Shown: positions 1 to 8,546 of the stretch, piece after piece
How positions within the stretch are numbered: the first letter of the stretch is position 1
Layout: every line of letters begins with the position of its first letter
Source of the DNA: Klebsiella spallanzanii
Lineage (GTDB): Bacteria > Pseudomonadota > Gammaproteobacteria > Enterobacterales > Enterobacteriaceae
Length of the DNA: 64,000 bases
NCBI RefSeq assembly: GCF_902158555.1
Contig: NZ_CABGGS010000001.1
Span: 620,001-684,000, forward strand
Direction: 5' to 3'
Position numbers and translations under genes: made by a program
The notes under the pieces: model-generated
The model's input: only the letters and a program-made list of their open reading frames with translations
Database searches by the model: none
Told to the model about the DNA's origin: nothing

Positions 1-2250
1 GAGGCCGAAGGAGAGCGTGGCGGAGGTCGCCATGTTCATCCACAAAATCAGCACCGGCGTCAGCGGAATAATGTTCCCCGCCAACAGGGCGATGATAATC
101 AGCAGCCCCTGCGCCAGGTTGGTCGGCATAATGAACAGAATGGTTTTCTTCAGGTTGTCGTAGACCCGACGCCCCTCTTTGACCGAACTGGCGATGGTGG
201 CAAAATTGTCATCGGTCAGAACCATGTCAGCGGCCTCTTTGGTCACCTCGGTTCCTTTGATCCCCATAGCGATGCCGACGTCGGCCTGGCGTAGTGCCGG
301 AGCGTCGTTGACGCCATCGCCGGTCATGCCAACCACTTCACCGTTATTCTGCAGCGCTTTCACCAGGCGCAGCTTATGCTCCGGGCTGGTGCGGGCAAAA
401 ATATCGTACTCAACGGCGGCTTTCGCCAGCTCGGCGTCGTCCATATGCTCCAGCTGGTAGCCGGTCATCGCCTGGCGGCTGTTAGTGATCCCCAGCATCT
501 GGCCGATGCTCATCGCCGTCTGCGGGTGGTCGCCGGTAATCATCTTCACGCGGATCCCCGCGTTCTGGCAGGCGTGGATAGCGTCAATCGCTTCCGGGCG
601 CGGCGGGTCCATCATCCCGGCAATGCCGAGGAAGACCAGACCTTCGCGGAGATCGTCGTGGGTCAGCGTGGTGCTGCCAACGTTAGCCGGTTTGTAGGCG
701 GCGGCAACCATGCGCAGGCCCTGACGGGCAAAGCGCGCCATTTCCTCTTCCCAGTACTGCGGCTCGAACGGCACTGCGCCCTGTTTGCTCATCTGCTGGC
801 GGCACATGGCAAAAATCACGTCCGGCGCGCCGGTAATCAGCACCTGCTCGACGTCGCCCATTTTCTGATGGGTCGCCATGTACTTGTACTGCGAGTCGAA
901 CGGAATTTTCGCCACCAGGCGCGCATCAACCGGCTCCAGCTGCGCTTTCGCCGCCAGCACCTTCAGCGCCCCTTCGGTCGGCCCGCCGGTAATACCCCAC
1001 AGGCCGCGCTCATCCTGAATCATCTGGCTGTCGTTACACAGGTCGATGGTGCGCAGGTAAGTTTCCAGCACGCTGCCCGGTTTAATCTGCACCGGCTCAT
1101 CGCTGCCTTCCAGGCAAATGTTGCCCTGCGGCTCGTAGCTGTCACCTTCAACGCGGTAGCAGCAGTCGGCGGTAATGATCGCTTTGACGGTCATCTCGTT
1201 CATCGTCAGGGTGCCGGTTTTATCCGAGCACACCACGGTCATGGCGCCCAGGGTTTCCACCGTCGGCAGCTTGCGGATAATCGCCCGCTGACGAGCCATC
1301 GCCTGTACGCCGAGGGAGAGAATAATCGAGATAATCGCTGGTAAACCTTCCGGCACGGCGGCAACCGCCAGGCTAATCAGGGAGAGCAGAAGCTCGCCGA
1401 GAGGAATATCGCGCAGCGCCAGGCTGAAGACGAACAGCGCGGCCATCATCGCCAGAATAATGACGAAAATCGCCTTGCCGAGCTTGTCCATCTGCACCAG
1501 CAGCGGCGTGCGGTGCTTCTCAATGCCCGCCATCATCTGGTTGATATGGCCAAGTTCGGTCTCCTGACCGGTTGCGGTCACTACGCCAACGCCGCCACCA
1601 GCGCTGATGGTGGTGCCGGAGAACAGCATATTCGTGCGATCGCCCAGCGGCAGTTCACCTTCCAGCGCGTCGGTGGTTTTATCCACTACCGTCGACTCGC
1701 CGGTCAAAATCGCTTCTTCCACCCGCAGATTATGAGTTTCAATCAGGCGCATATCGGCAGGCACACGGTCTCCCGCGCGCAGAATGACGATATCGCCCGG
1801 AACCAGGTCGCGGGTTGGGATGGTTTCATGCTTACCGTTGCGCTGCACGCGGGCGTCGCTGGAGAGCATATTGCGGATGCCCTGTAGCGATTTTTCAGCA
1901 TTGCTCTCCTGGATATGGCCGATCAGGGCATTGATCACCGTGACGCCAAGGATAACCAGGGTATCAACCCAGTGGCCCATTACCGCCGTAAGCGCGGCAG
2001 CAGCCAGCAGGACAAAAATCAGTACGTCGTTAAAGTGGGCGAGAAAGCGCAGCCAGGCGGGCTTGCCTTTCTTCTCTGGTAACGCATTCGGGCCGAAGGT
2101 CTGCAGACGCTCGGCGGCTTCAGCGGAGTTCAGTCCGCTGGTATGGCTGTTTTTCTGCGCCAGCACCGCATCAACGGTCTGCTGATATGCCCGGCGTGGC
2201 GCGGTATCCCCTGAGGGGGTGGTATTATTAGTTTTGATCATTTTGGTCAA
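1..2250 (-). CDS. P-type cation-transporting ATPase (P2A-like), C-terminus cut by window edge
   Basis: This is an inner-membrane ATP-driven cation pump; the window holds its first 750 codons and the rest lies beyond the left edge. In order, I see an N-terminal cation-ATPase domain, the actuator motif TGES, a fourth membrane helix with PEGLP, the phosphorylation motif CSDKTGTLT, and the hinge motif TGDGVNDAP. PEGLP is typical of calcium/manganese P2A pumps. However, the sixth-helix segment reads NMATSAT where SERCA/PacL-type pumps carry an Asp (NLVTDG), so the transported ion is uncertain. The start is probably the TTG at 2250: the purine-rich GGGAG lies about 7 nt upstream of it, but about 16 nt from the in-frame ATG at 2241. 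The family call is firm; the substrate is not. Confidence 0.88.
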   Translation of the reverse strand, partial: MTKMIKTNNTTPSGDTAPRRAYQQTVDAVLAQKNSHTSGLNSAEAAERLQTFGPNALPEKKGKPAWLRFLAHFNDVLIFVLLAAAALTAVMGHWVDTLVILGVTVINALIGHIQESNAEKSLQGIRNMLSSDARVQRNGKHETIPTRDLVPGDIVILRAGDRVPADMRLIETHNLRVEEAILTGESTVVDKTTDALEGELPLGDRTNMLFSGTTISAGGGVGVVTATGQETELGHINQMMAGIEKHRTPLLVQMDKLGKAIFVIILAMMAALFVFSLALRDIPLGELLLSLISLAVAAVPEGLPAIISIILSLGVQAMARQRAIIRKLPTVETLGAMTVVCSDKTGTLTMNEMTVKAIITADCCYRVEGDSYEPQGNICLEGSDEPVQIKPGSVLETYLRTIDLCNDSQMIQDERGLWGITGGPTEGALKVLAAKAQLEPVDARLVAKIPFDSQYKYMATHQKMGDVEQVLITGAPDVIFAMCRQQMSKQGAVPFEPQYWEEEMARFARQGLRMVAAAYKPANVGSTTLTHDDLREGLVFLGIAGMMDPPRPEAIDAIHACQNAGIRVKMITGDHPQTAMSIGQMLGITNSRQAMTGYQLEHMDDAELAKAAVEYDIFARTSPEHKLRLVKALQNNGEVVGMTGDGVNDAPALRQADVGIAMGIKGTEVTKEAADMVLTDDNFATIASSVKEGRRVYDNLKKTILFIMPTNLAQGLLIIIALLAGNIIPLTPVLILWMNMATSATLSFGL

Positions 2251-2447
2251 AATATATCTCCCTTAAAATTCCGTGAGGCGGAAAGCCTGGAATCATTCCG
2301 GGCCAATGAGAAAATTAAAAAACAGGCGGGAGATAATTTGAGCTTGCGCAATATTTAGTCTCTCGCAAATACAAAATTTGTGGTAAGTTAATTCTATAAA
2401 ACAATAATTGCAAAATATTAATAAACCAAAACTAAACGAGGTCTACT

Positions 2448-2558
2448 ATGTTTGGAATCTACCGCGGACGCCGTCTGGTGCTGTACATCTTGCTGGCCAT
2501 TATTATCGCTACTCTGGTGGGATATAGCACCTATACTTTTGTAAAAGCACTGGCTTAA
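2448..2558 (+). CDS. Small single-span membrane protein (36 aa)
   Basis: This short open frame codes for 36 residues. A basic N-terminus (MFGIYRGRRL) is followed by one strongly hydrophobic helix of about 20 residues (VLYILLAIIIATLVGYSTY) and a short lysine-containing tail. A ribosome site (ACGAGG) lies about 7 nt before the ATG. It stands alone in an AT-rich gap, divergent from the P-type ATPase, and could be an accessory peptide of that pump, but nothing in the sequence proves it. Small membrane proteins of this size and composition are common in Klebsiella. I do not recognise a named family. Confidence 0.6.
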   Translation: MFGIYRGRRLVLYILLAIIIATLVGYSTYTFVKALA

Positions 2559-2744
2559 TAATGACGTTAATTTACAGTTCGGTGTAATTAACTTAATCAC
2601 AAATATTCCCAAATTAATTAACATGGGGATTAAAGAGGATTATTAGATATAATACTTAAGACGTAATTTAATTCCCTGCGAAACTATATTGCATTGATTC
2701 ACCTTTTACCGGACAATATGTTTTTAACTGATGATTAACAAATA

Positions 2745-2993
2745 ATGAAACATCCGCTAGAAACGCTCCTCAGCGCCGCCGGCATTCTTCTGCTGGCGTT
2801 GATATCCTGCCTGCTGCTGCCAGCACCGTCTCTTGGCCTGACGCTGGCGCAAAAGCTGGTTGAGACGTTCCACCTGATGGATCTCAACCAGCTTTATACG
2901 CTGATCTTTTGCCTGTGGTTCTTAGCGCTGGGCGCTATTGAGTATGTGGTGTTGCGCTGGGTGTGGCGTCGCTGGTTTTCCCTTGAGCGCTAA
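2745..2993 (+). CDS. ybdJ: YbdJ, DUF1158-type small inner-membrane protein
   Basis: The 82-residue product matches E. coli YbdJ nearly end to end, including the start MKHPLETL, the central HLMDLNQLYTL and the tail RWVWRRWFSL. It has two hydrophobic helices (about residues 8-30 and 48-70) and a basic C-terminus, so it should sit in the inner membrane. Its function is unknown. In E. coli it lies next to ybdF and ybdK; here ybdF is 6 kb away and ybdK is not in the window. The last 72 bp overlap, on the opposite strand, the 3' end of the esterase gene, so the two genes converge and share DNA. Confidence 0.9.
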   Translation: MKHPLETLLSAAGILLLALISCLLLPAPSLGLTLAQKLVETFHLMDLNQLYTLIFCLWFLALGAIEYVVLRWVWRRWFSLER

Positions 2994-4544
2994 GCCAGTA
3001 AAGTCGCGCATGCCGCTGACCAGCGCCTCACACCAGGCGGCGTAATCATGGCCGCTGGACGAGGGGTGGAAGCTCACCGCATAGCCCTTCTCTCTCAGTA
3101 CCCGCTCAAATTCGAGTGTATTGGCATAAATGCCGCCATCCGGACCGCTGGTTTCGAATCTCCCCGCCTGTAGCCAGAAACGTACCGGATAGCGCGGCGA
3201 TTGCTGGTACTGCCGCGTCAGCCAACTGGCATCTTCCCCTTTCGGCGACCACCAGTACGACCCGGACAAGCTCAGCACGTTGCCAAACTGTCGCGGATAA
3301 CGCAGCGCCACCCAGGATGCGGCCAGCCCGCCGTAGCTGGAACCTGCGACCACGGTTTTTTGCCGGGTCAGGTTGAGACCCTGCCGGTTCAGCCACGGCA
3401 GCAGTTCATGGGCCATAAAATCGGCGAAGTGGGGGTTTGGCGGCAGCTCTTTTGCCCGTCGCGGATGATCAAGGCTATCGATAAACACCACGTTAATCGG
3501 CGGCAGTACATGGCTGGCGATCAGGGAATCCAGTACGTTGGCAAAGTGATATTCGTCCTGATAAGTCTTTCCATCGAACAGCATTAAGGTCCAGCGTGCG
3601 GGCTGCGGCAGACGCGGGCGGTAAATCATCACTTCTCGTGTATTTTGCAGGAAGTCGCTACGTAGCTGATGGCGGGTTAAGGTTCCGTAGCGTAGCGGTT
3701 GTGTCATACGCTGCGCCGAGCAAAAACGTGCAGGATTAAGCGCCAGCAAAGAGTAGCGACTCCAGCGGTCGTGGGCTGCGTTGACGCTGTTAGGGTTGAG
3801 CGGATCGGCCTGGGCGCTAACCAGAATCGCTCGCCGCTGCTCCCGCGCGCTGCCCGCCACCTGCGGCACATCCGGGGCCAGCTTATACTGCATTAGGGTA
3901 TCGGCGGGCACCACATAGCTGCGAAACCAAACGTCGGAGTCACCGAGACGAAACAGCGGATCGTGATCCCCTGCCGGAGAACCCAGAATAAACACGTTCT
4001 GGCTCGCCCCGCGCCACAGGAAAGTCACTCGCTTATGGCTGACGTCCACCGGTTCCACCATGGGAGTCCCTTCCTGTTCGCGCTCCTGCCAGAAATTCGC
4101 CGTTGAACCTCCCGCCGCCAGCTCGCGCTTGAGCTGCTGCAAACGTGGGCTGACCGGATCCAGCGCCTGTGTTTTTGCCAGCGCGGTGGTTTCTCGCATC
4201 TGCCACTGAAAGCGCCAGCGCGCGCCCTCTTCACCGTGCAGCACCAGTGAGGAGGCACGGTTTACCGGCAGAGAAAATAGCAAAGTTTGTTCTCCATCTG
4301 CCGGACCGCCTGCCAATAGCGTGCGCAGGCGACGATTGTTCTCATCCAGCAGTCGGGCATCGGTGACGCCGGAGAGAGTCGCCGCAACATAGTTTTCACC
4401 CAGCTTTGGCAGGTCAAAACAGATCTCGCCGCTGGCATCAAACTTCCCCTGCAGTTCACCTTGTAACGAAGGGGATTCACAGTTCATCGCCGCTGCCGGT
4501 AAGGCACTCATGCCAATTAGCAGGCCGCTCCACGCCGTCTTCAT
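2922..4544 (-). CDS. Exported enterochelin-esterase-like serine hydrolase
   Basis: The 540-residue protein has a signal peptide (about residues 1-19, ending AAAM), an N-terminal Fes-type domain (about 120-290) and a C-terminal alpha/beta-hydrolase domain of the esterase D/Fes family. The nucleophile elbow is GSSYGG, and the likely catalytic His lies in SSGHDYAAW near the end. Fes-type enzymes hydrolyse the ester backbone of catecholate siderophores; the signal peptide places this one in the periplasm, like IroE rather than cytoplasmic Fes. It diverges from a FoxA-type receptor across a palindrome resembling a Fur box, so a role in siderophore-iron release is likely. Its substrate could also be another ester siderophore. 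The C-terminal tail of about 24 residues is encoded antisense to ybdJ. Confidence 0.85.
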   Translation of the reverse strand: MKTAWSGLLIGMSALPAAAMNCESPSLQGELQGKFDASGEICFDLPKLGENYVAATLSGVTDARLLDENNRRLRTLLAGGPADGEQTLLFSLPVNRASSLVLHGEEGARWRFQWQMRETTALAKTQALDPVSPRLQQLKRELAAGGSTANFWQEREQEGTPMVEPVDVSHKRVTFLWRGASQNVFILGSPAGDHDPLFRLGDSDVWFRSYVVPADTLMQYKLAPDVPQVAGSAREQRRAILVSAQADPLNPNSVNAAHDRWSRYSLLALNPARFCSAQRMTQPLRYGTLTRHQLRSDFLQNTREVMIYRPRLPQPARWTLMLFDGKTYQDEYHFANVLDSLIASHVLPPINVVFIDSLDHPRRAKELPPNPHFADFMAHELLPWLNRQGLNLTRQKTVVAGSSYGGLAASWVALRYPRQFGNVLSLSGSYWWSPKGEDASWLTRQYQQSPRYPVRFWLQAGRFETSGPDGGIYANTLEFERVLREKGYAVSFHPSSSGHDYAAWCEALVSGMRDFTGLALKGKPATPHPAQHHILNSAQR

Positions 4545-4584
4545 TGCCCGATATTTCCTTGTAAAAATTTGTTAATAACGCTAA

Positions 4585-4605
4585 TGCAAATAATAACTAT
4601 TTGCA
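4585..4605. promoter_or_regulatory. Palindrome resembling a Fur box between esterase and FoxA-like receptor
   Basis: TGCAAATA and TATTTGCA form a perfect 8-bp inverted repeat around ATAAC. The AT-rich core agrees with the 19-bp Fur consensus at about 12 positions. It lies in the 155-bp region between two divergent iron-uptake genes and could control both. This is inferred from position and symmetry only. Confidence 0.5.
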
Positions 4606-4699
4606 ATAACATTGACGCCGTTAATGACAGCCGCTGGACGATTCATCTCGAAGATGGCGGTTTTTTTGATGGCGACTTAACCAAGGAAAAATCATAAAA

Positions 4700-6844
4700 A
4701 TGTTTAAATATAATAAGATAACAGCACTCTGGGCCGCGAGCCTCGCGGTATCCACCTTCGGCGGGCAGGCGCTGGCGGCGGAGGAAACGATCGTTGTCAC
4801 CGCAGGCAACGGCGAAGATCCAACAGCGCCGCTAAAGGGAATTGTGGCAACAAAGACGCTGTCGGCGACGAAAACTGCCGCAGAGATCGTCAAGACGCCG
4901 CAGTCGGTATCGGTGGTCACCCGCGATCAAATGCAGGCGCTGGATGTCACCTCGGTTTCCCAGGCGCTGCGCTATAGCGCGGGCGTCTTTACCGAATATC
5001 GCGGCGCCTCTAACCGCAACGACGAAGTTTTCGTACGCGGCTTTAGCTACGTGCCCAAATTCCTCGATGGCCTGAGCTACGGGGCCACCGCCTCCTCGCA
5101 GACCGGGACTTTCGACCCGTGGCTGCTGGAGCGCGTTGAGCTGGTGCGCGGCCCGGCCTCGGTGCTGTTTGGTCAGGTGAACCCTGGCGGGCTTATCAGC
5201 ATGACCAGCAAACGCCCCACCAGCCAGCCGATTCATGAAGTGCAGTTCCGTACCGGCAATAACAACCTTGCCGAAGGGGCTTTCGACTTTGGCGGTCCGC
5301 TGAGCGATGACGGCCACCTGCTCTATCGCCTGAACGGGATCGCCCGCACCCAGAATAATCAGATAGATGACTACAAAGAGACACGGATGGCCATTGCCCC
5401 GGCACTGACCTGGTATCCTAACGACGCCACCCGCTTTACCCTGTTAACCAGCTACCAGAAAGACCCGGATGCCGGTTACCGTAACTTCTTGCCGCGCTAC
5501 GGCACCGTGGAAAGCGTCGACGGAAGCTATATTCCGCGCGATTTTAACGTCAGCGACCCTAACTACAATCAGTCGTGGCGCGAACAAACGATGATTGGTT
5601 ATGAATTCGAGCACCAGCTCAACGATACCTTCACCCTGCGCCAGAACGCCCGTTATGCCACCATCAAACAGAAATATCGTTATCTGGTGTACACCACCAG
5701 CGCCGCCAATAGCTCGGTGCTCTCGCGCCGCGCCCAACATGAAGAGCGCCAGACCGATGAATTTGGTATTGATAACCAGCTTGAGGCGCAGTTTGCCAGC
5801 GGCCAGGTGGCGCATACGGTGATTGGCGGTCTGGATTACAAAACCAGTAAAGATAAACAGTACCTCGGCCGCGCCGGCGGCTCACAGTACGATATCGACT
5901 GGCGCAGCCCCTCTTACGGCGTTAGCGTTGATGAAAGCACCTTCAGCACCGCCAGCGATGAGCAGCAAAATCTCGACCAGGCGGGAATTTATCTCCAGGA
6001 TCAGCTGAGCTGGCAAAATTGGGAGCTGCTGGTTTCCGGGCGCTACGACTGGGCAGAAGTGCGCACCACTGATTTTACCGATGCCAGCAGCACTCAGCAA
6101 AACGACAACAAGTTTACCTGGCGTACCGGGTTGCTGTACGCCTTTGATTTCGGCCTCTCGCCCTATATCAGCTACAGCACCTCATTTGAACCTAACCTGC
6201 AAACTAACCGCGCGCCGGGCGTCGGGCCGTTCGATCCAAGCGAAGGCAAACAGGTGGAGGTGGGCCTGAAATATCAGCCGAACCCAAACGCGTTAATGAC
6301 CCTCGCGCTGTATGACCTGACGCAGAGCAACGTCGCCACCTACAACAGCGCGGCCGGATGGTTTGAAAATAGCGGTAAGGTTCGTTCGAAAGGAGTGGAA
6401 GCCGAAGCGCACGCGACGGTCTTTGATAACCTCAACCTGATTGCTTCATATACCTACACCGATGCGGAAACTGTCAATACCACCGTGGTCGGTACCGAAG
6501 GAAAAACCCCGGCGCGCATTCCGACCCATATGGCCTCGGCGTTCACCAGCTATACCCTGCCGGACGGCGCGCTAAAAAGCCTGACGGCGGGCGTTGGCGT
6601 ACGCTATATCGGCACCAGCTATGGCGATGCGAAAAACACCTTTAAGGTTCCGGCGGTGGATTTGTATGACGCGATGGTGAGCTATGAGTTAGGCGAATTG
6701 AGTTCGAGCCTGAAAGGGGCGAAAGTACAGTTCAACGTCAACAATATTGCGGATACCAAATACGTGGCCTCATGCGCCAGCGATAGCGCCTGCTTCTACG
6801 GCATTGGTCGGACGGTAACGGCAACAGTGAATTACGCCTGGTAA
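4700..6844 (+). CDS. foxA: TonB-dependent siderophore receptor, FoxA/FhuA type
   Basis: The 714-residue outer-membrane receptor begins with a signal peptide (about 1-26, ending ALAAEE) and a TonB box (ETIVVTA, about 28-34). The plug domain (about 50-160) has VRGPASVLFGQVNPGG, and a 22-strand barrel ends in the aromatic residues NYAW. The C-terminal CASDSACFYG segment, with its pair of cysteines, is typical of the hydroxamate receptors FoxA and FhuA. The likely ligand is a ferrioxamine-type hydroxamate; the adjacent exported esterase would instead suggest an ester siderophore. The gene shares the palindrome at 4585-4605 with the esterase and ends at a strong hairpin. The receptor family is certain; the symbol is my best match. 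Confidence 0.8.
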   Translation: MFKYNKITALWAASLAVSTFGGQALAAEETIVVTAGNGEDPTAPLKGIVATKTLSATKTAAEIVKTPQSVSVVTRDQMQALDVTSVSQALRYSAGVFTEYRGASNRNDEVFVRGFSYVPKFLDGLSYGATASSQTGTFDPWLLERVELVRGPASVLFGQVNPGGLISMTSKRPTSQPIHEVQFRTGNNNLAEGAFDFGGPLSDDGHLLYRLNGIARTQNNQIDDYKETRMAIAPALTWYPNDATRFTLLTSYQKDPDAGYRNFLPRYGTVESVDGSYIPRDFNVSDPNYNQSWREQTMIGYEFEHQLNDTFTLRQNARYATIKQKYRYLVYTTSAANSSVLSRRAQHEERQTDEFGIDNQLEAQFASGQVAHTVIGGLDYKTSKDKQYLGRAGGSQYDIDWRSPSYGVSVDESTFSTASDEQQNLDQAGIYLQDQLSWQNWELLVSGRYDWAEVRTTDFTDASSTQQNDNKFTWRTGLLYAFDFGLSPYISYSTSFEPNLQTNRAPGVGPFDPSEGKQVEVGLKYQPNPNALMTLALYDLTQSNVATYNSAAGWFENSGKVRSKGVEAEAHATVFDNLNLIASYTYTDAETVNTTVVGTEGKTPARIPTHMASAFTSYTLPDGALKSLTAGVGVRYIGTSYGDAKNTFKVPAVDLYDAMVSYELGELSSSLKGAKVQFNVNNIADTKYVASCASDSACFYGIGRTVTATVNYAW

Positions 6845-6851
6845 GAAAAGC

Positions 6852-6882
6852 GTCCGCCGGTCTTCCCCCGGCGGACACTTTT
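6852..6882. terminator. Bidirectional terminator between foxA-like gene and ramA
   Basis: GTCCGCCGG and CCGGCGGAC form a perfect 9-bp stem with a 7-nt loop, followed by ACTTTTC on the plus strand and GCTTTTC on the minus strand. It sits exactly between two convergent stops, so it probably serves both genes. Confidence 0.75.
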
Positions 6883-7223
6883 CAGTGCGCGCGGCTGTGA
6901 TTTTCTTTACGGTAGGCACCCGGCGGCTGGTTAAACGTGCGGGTGAAAATGCGGGTAAAGGTTTGCTGCGAGTCAAAGCCGTATTTCAGGCAAATATCGT
7001 AAACCCGCTGATCGGTATCGCGCAGATCGCGCGCTGCCAGCAGCAGCTTACGCTCGCGAATGTAGCGTCCCAGACTCTCCCCTTTGTACTGTAAAAAAAG
7101 TCGTTGCAGATGCCATTTCGAGTAACCGGCATGGCGCGCAATATCGTCAATACGTAGCGGTTGATGCAAATTATCATCAATCCACTCGACGATCGTATCA
7201 ATGACCTGAGCGGAAATAGTCAT
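6882..7223 (-). CDS. ramA: RamA, AraC/XylS-family activator of multidrug resistance
   Basis: The 113-residue protein is a stand-alone pair of AraC-type helix-turn-helix motifs without a ligand domain, like MarA and SoxS. The first helix-turn-helix includes IDDIARHAGYSKWHLQRLF, and the second ends in the signature FTRTFNQPPGAYRK. It matches RamA of Klebsiella, Enterobacter and Salmonella, which activates acrAB, tolC and micF through mar boxes. The start at 7223 gives the usual RamA length and has GAGGA just upstream. It lies 26 bp after romA on the same strand, downstream of the RamR operator at 8411-8430. Confidence 0.96.
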   Translation of the reverse strand: MTISAQVIDTIVEWIDDNLHQPLRIDDIARHAGYSKWHLQRLFLQYKGESLGRYIRERKLLLAARDLRDTDQRVYDICLKYGFDSQQTFTRIFTRTFNQPPGAYRKENHSRAH

Positions 7224-7249
7224 ATGTCCTCTCTCCTCCTGAACCACTC

Positions 7250-8356
7250 TCATCGTGACCGCCACCAGGCGTTAAATGATTGCGTTTTATCAGCGACCCA
7301 AACCGGCTCACCCAACATTGGCGTCAGCAGTCGCCACGGCCGCCCTGTACTGGCCTCCGCCAGCCTTTTATACGGATCGTCCCATGTGTGTTTTGCCAGC
7401 ACGAAGCGCCCGGCATGGCCCGGCAGCACCGCACGAGCACGAACATCATCAGCGGCTTGCGCCGTCTCTTCCGGCATCATATGGATGTACTTCCAGTCCT
7501 GGTCGTATTGACCGTTTTCCATAATCGCCAAATCCACTTCACCGAACTGCTCGCCAATAGCTTTAAAGTGCGGGCCATAGCCGCTATCGCCGCTGTAGTA
7601 AATTTTCTGCTGCGGGGTGACAAACATAAAGCTGGCCCACAGCGTCTGATTACGCTTGAGGCCGCGACCGGAAAAGTGGCGCGCGGGCAGCGCGTGTACC
7701 GTCAGCTCATCGCTAATCTGCACCGATTGATTCCAGTCCGCTTCGTTGATAATAGCGCTATCAACGCCCCAGTAACGCAGGTGTGAGCCGACGCCCAGCG
7801 GCGTTACCACGCGCTTGATTTTCGGCATCAGCGCTTTGATGGTGGCGTAGTCAAGATGGTCATAGTGATCGTGCGAGATAATCAGCAGATCGATATCCGG
7901 CATTCCTTCAGCATGCCACGGGTAATCCCCCGGAAACGCCTTATTAATAAAGGAGAATGGTGCAGCATAGTTGCTAAACACCGGGTCAATCAGGATACGT
8001 TTGCCCGCCAGTTGCAGGTACCAGGAAGAGTGCCCGAGCCAGACCATGGTGTCCTGCCCTAACGGCAGACTGGCAAGATCGGTTTTTACCAGCGGCAGCG
8101 GCTGGGCCGGTCTGGCGTTTTCGCGTTTGGCGACAAGAAACTCCCACCACGCGGCCAGCATATTTTTTTGCCCGGTAAACCCAGGCGTCGGCAGTTGGTT
8201 ATGAAACTGGCCGTCATGATAGTGCGGCGACTGTTCCACCAGGCTGAGCTGTGCGCCCTGCGGTGCCTGACCAAATCCGGCATTTAACACAAACGGCAAA
8301 GTTGTTGCTGACGCTAATAACATGATGGCGACCACGCTGAAGATGATACGGTTCAT
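7250..8356 (-). CDS. romA: RomA, metallo-beta-lactamase-fold protein
   Basis: The 368-residue product starts with a hydrophobic segment (about 5-25) that acts as a signal or anchor. It continues with a metallo-beta-lactamase fold of the NAPE-phospholipase D/UlaG-like type. The metal-binding motif HDHYDHLD lies near residue 160, a further ligand in PARHFSGRG near 225, and GDSGYGPHF near 257. In Klebsiella, romA is co-transcribed with ramA from a RamR-controlled promoter; its enzymatic role is not settled. The neighbours here (ramA downstream, ramR divergent) match that locus exactly. Confidence 0.93.
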   Translation of the reverse strand: MNRIIFSVVAIMLLASATTLPFVLNAGFGQAPQGAQLSLVEQSPHYHDGQFHNQLPTPGFTGQKNMLAAWWEFLVAKRENARPAQPLPLVKTDLASLPLGQDTMVWLGHSSWYLQLAGKRILIDPVFSNYAAPFSFINKAFPGDYPWHAEGMPDIDLLIISHDHYDHLDYATIKALMPKIKRVVTPLGVGSHLRYWGVDSAIINEADWNQSVQISDELTVHALPARHFSGRGLKRNQTLWASFMFVTPQQKIYYSGDSGYGPHFKAIGEQFGEVDLAIMENGQYDQDWKYIHMMPEETAQAADDVRARAVLPGHAGRFVLAKHTWDDPYKRLAEASTGRPWRLLTPMLGEPVWVADKTQSFNAWWRSR

Positions 8357-8410
8357 ATCCTGACCTGGCGAAATCCTCCTTCCTGGAGGTTTTTGTTATA
8401 AGACTTGATT

Positions 8411-8430
8411 ATGAGTGAGTAAGCACTCAT
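8411..8430. promoter_or_regulatory. RamR operator upstream of romA-ramA
   Basis: ATGAGTG and CACTCAT form a perfect 7-bp inverted repeat with a 6-bp spacer (AGTAAG). This is the documented layout of the RamR binding site. It lies between romA (minus) and ramR (plus), 55 bp upstream of the romA start, where bound RamR would block the romA-ramA promoter. Confidence 0.9.
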
Positions 8431-8546
8431 TATTGGGAAGAAGCTGAAAGTCGTCAAGACGATTTTCAAATTTTGACAGTCGGCGTTGCAGTGCCCATGC
8501 CAGGCATGCTTAGATCAGGTTTTTATAACGTGTGAGGTAAAGTGTA

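Noticed and set aside
376..1344. 322-codon open frame antisense to the P-type ATPase
   Set aside because: Its translation is low in complexity, rich in Arg/His/Ala, has no ribosome site and mirrors the codon positions of a well-supported gene on the other strand.
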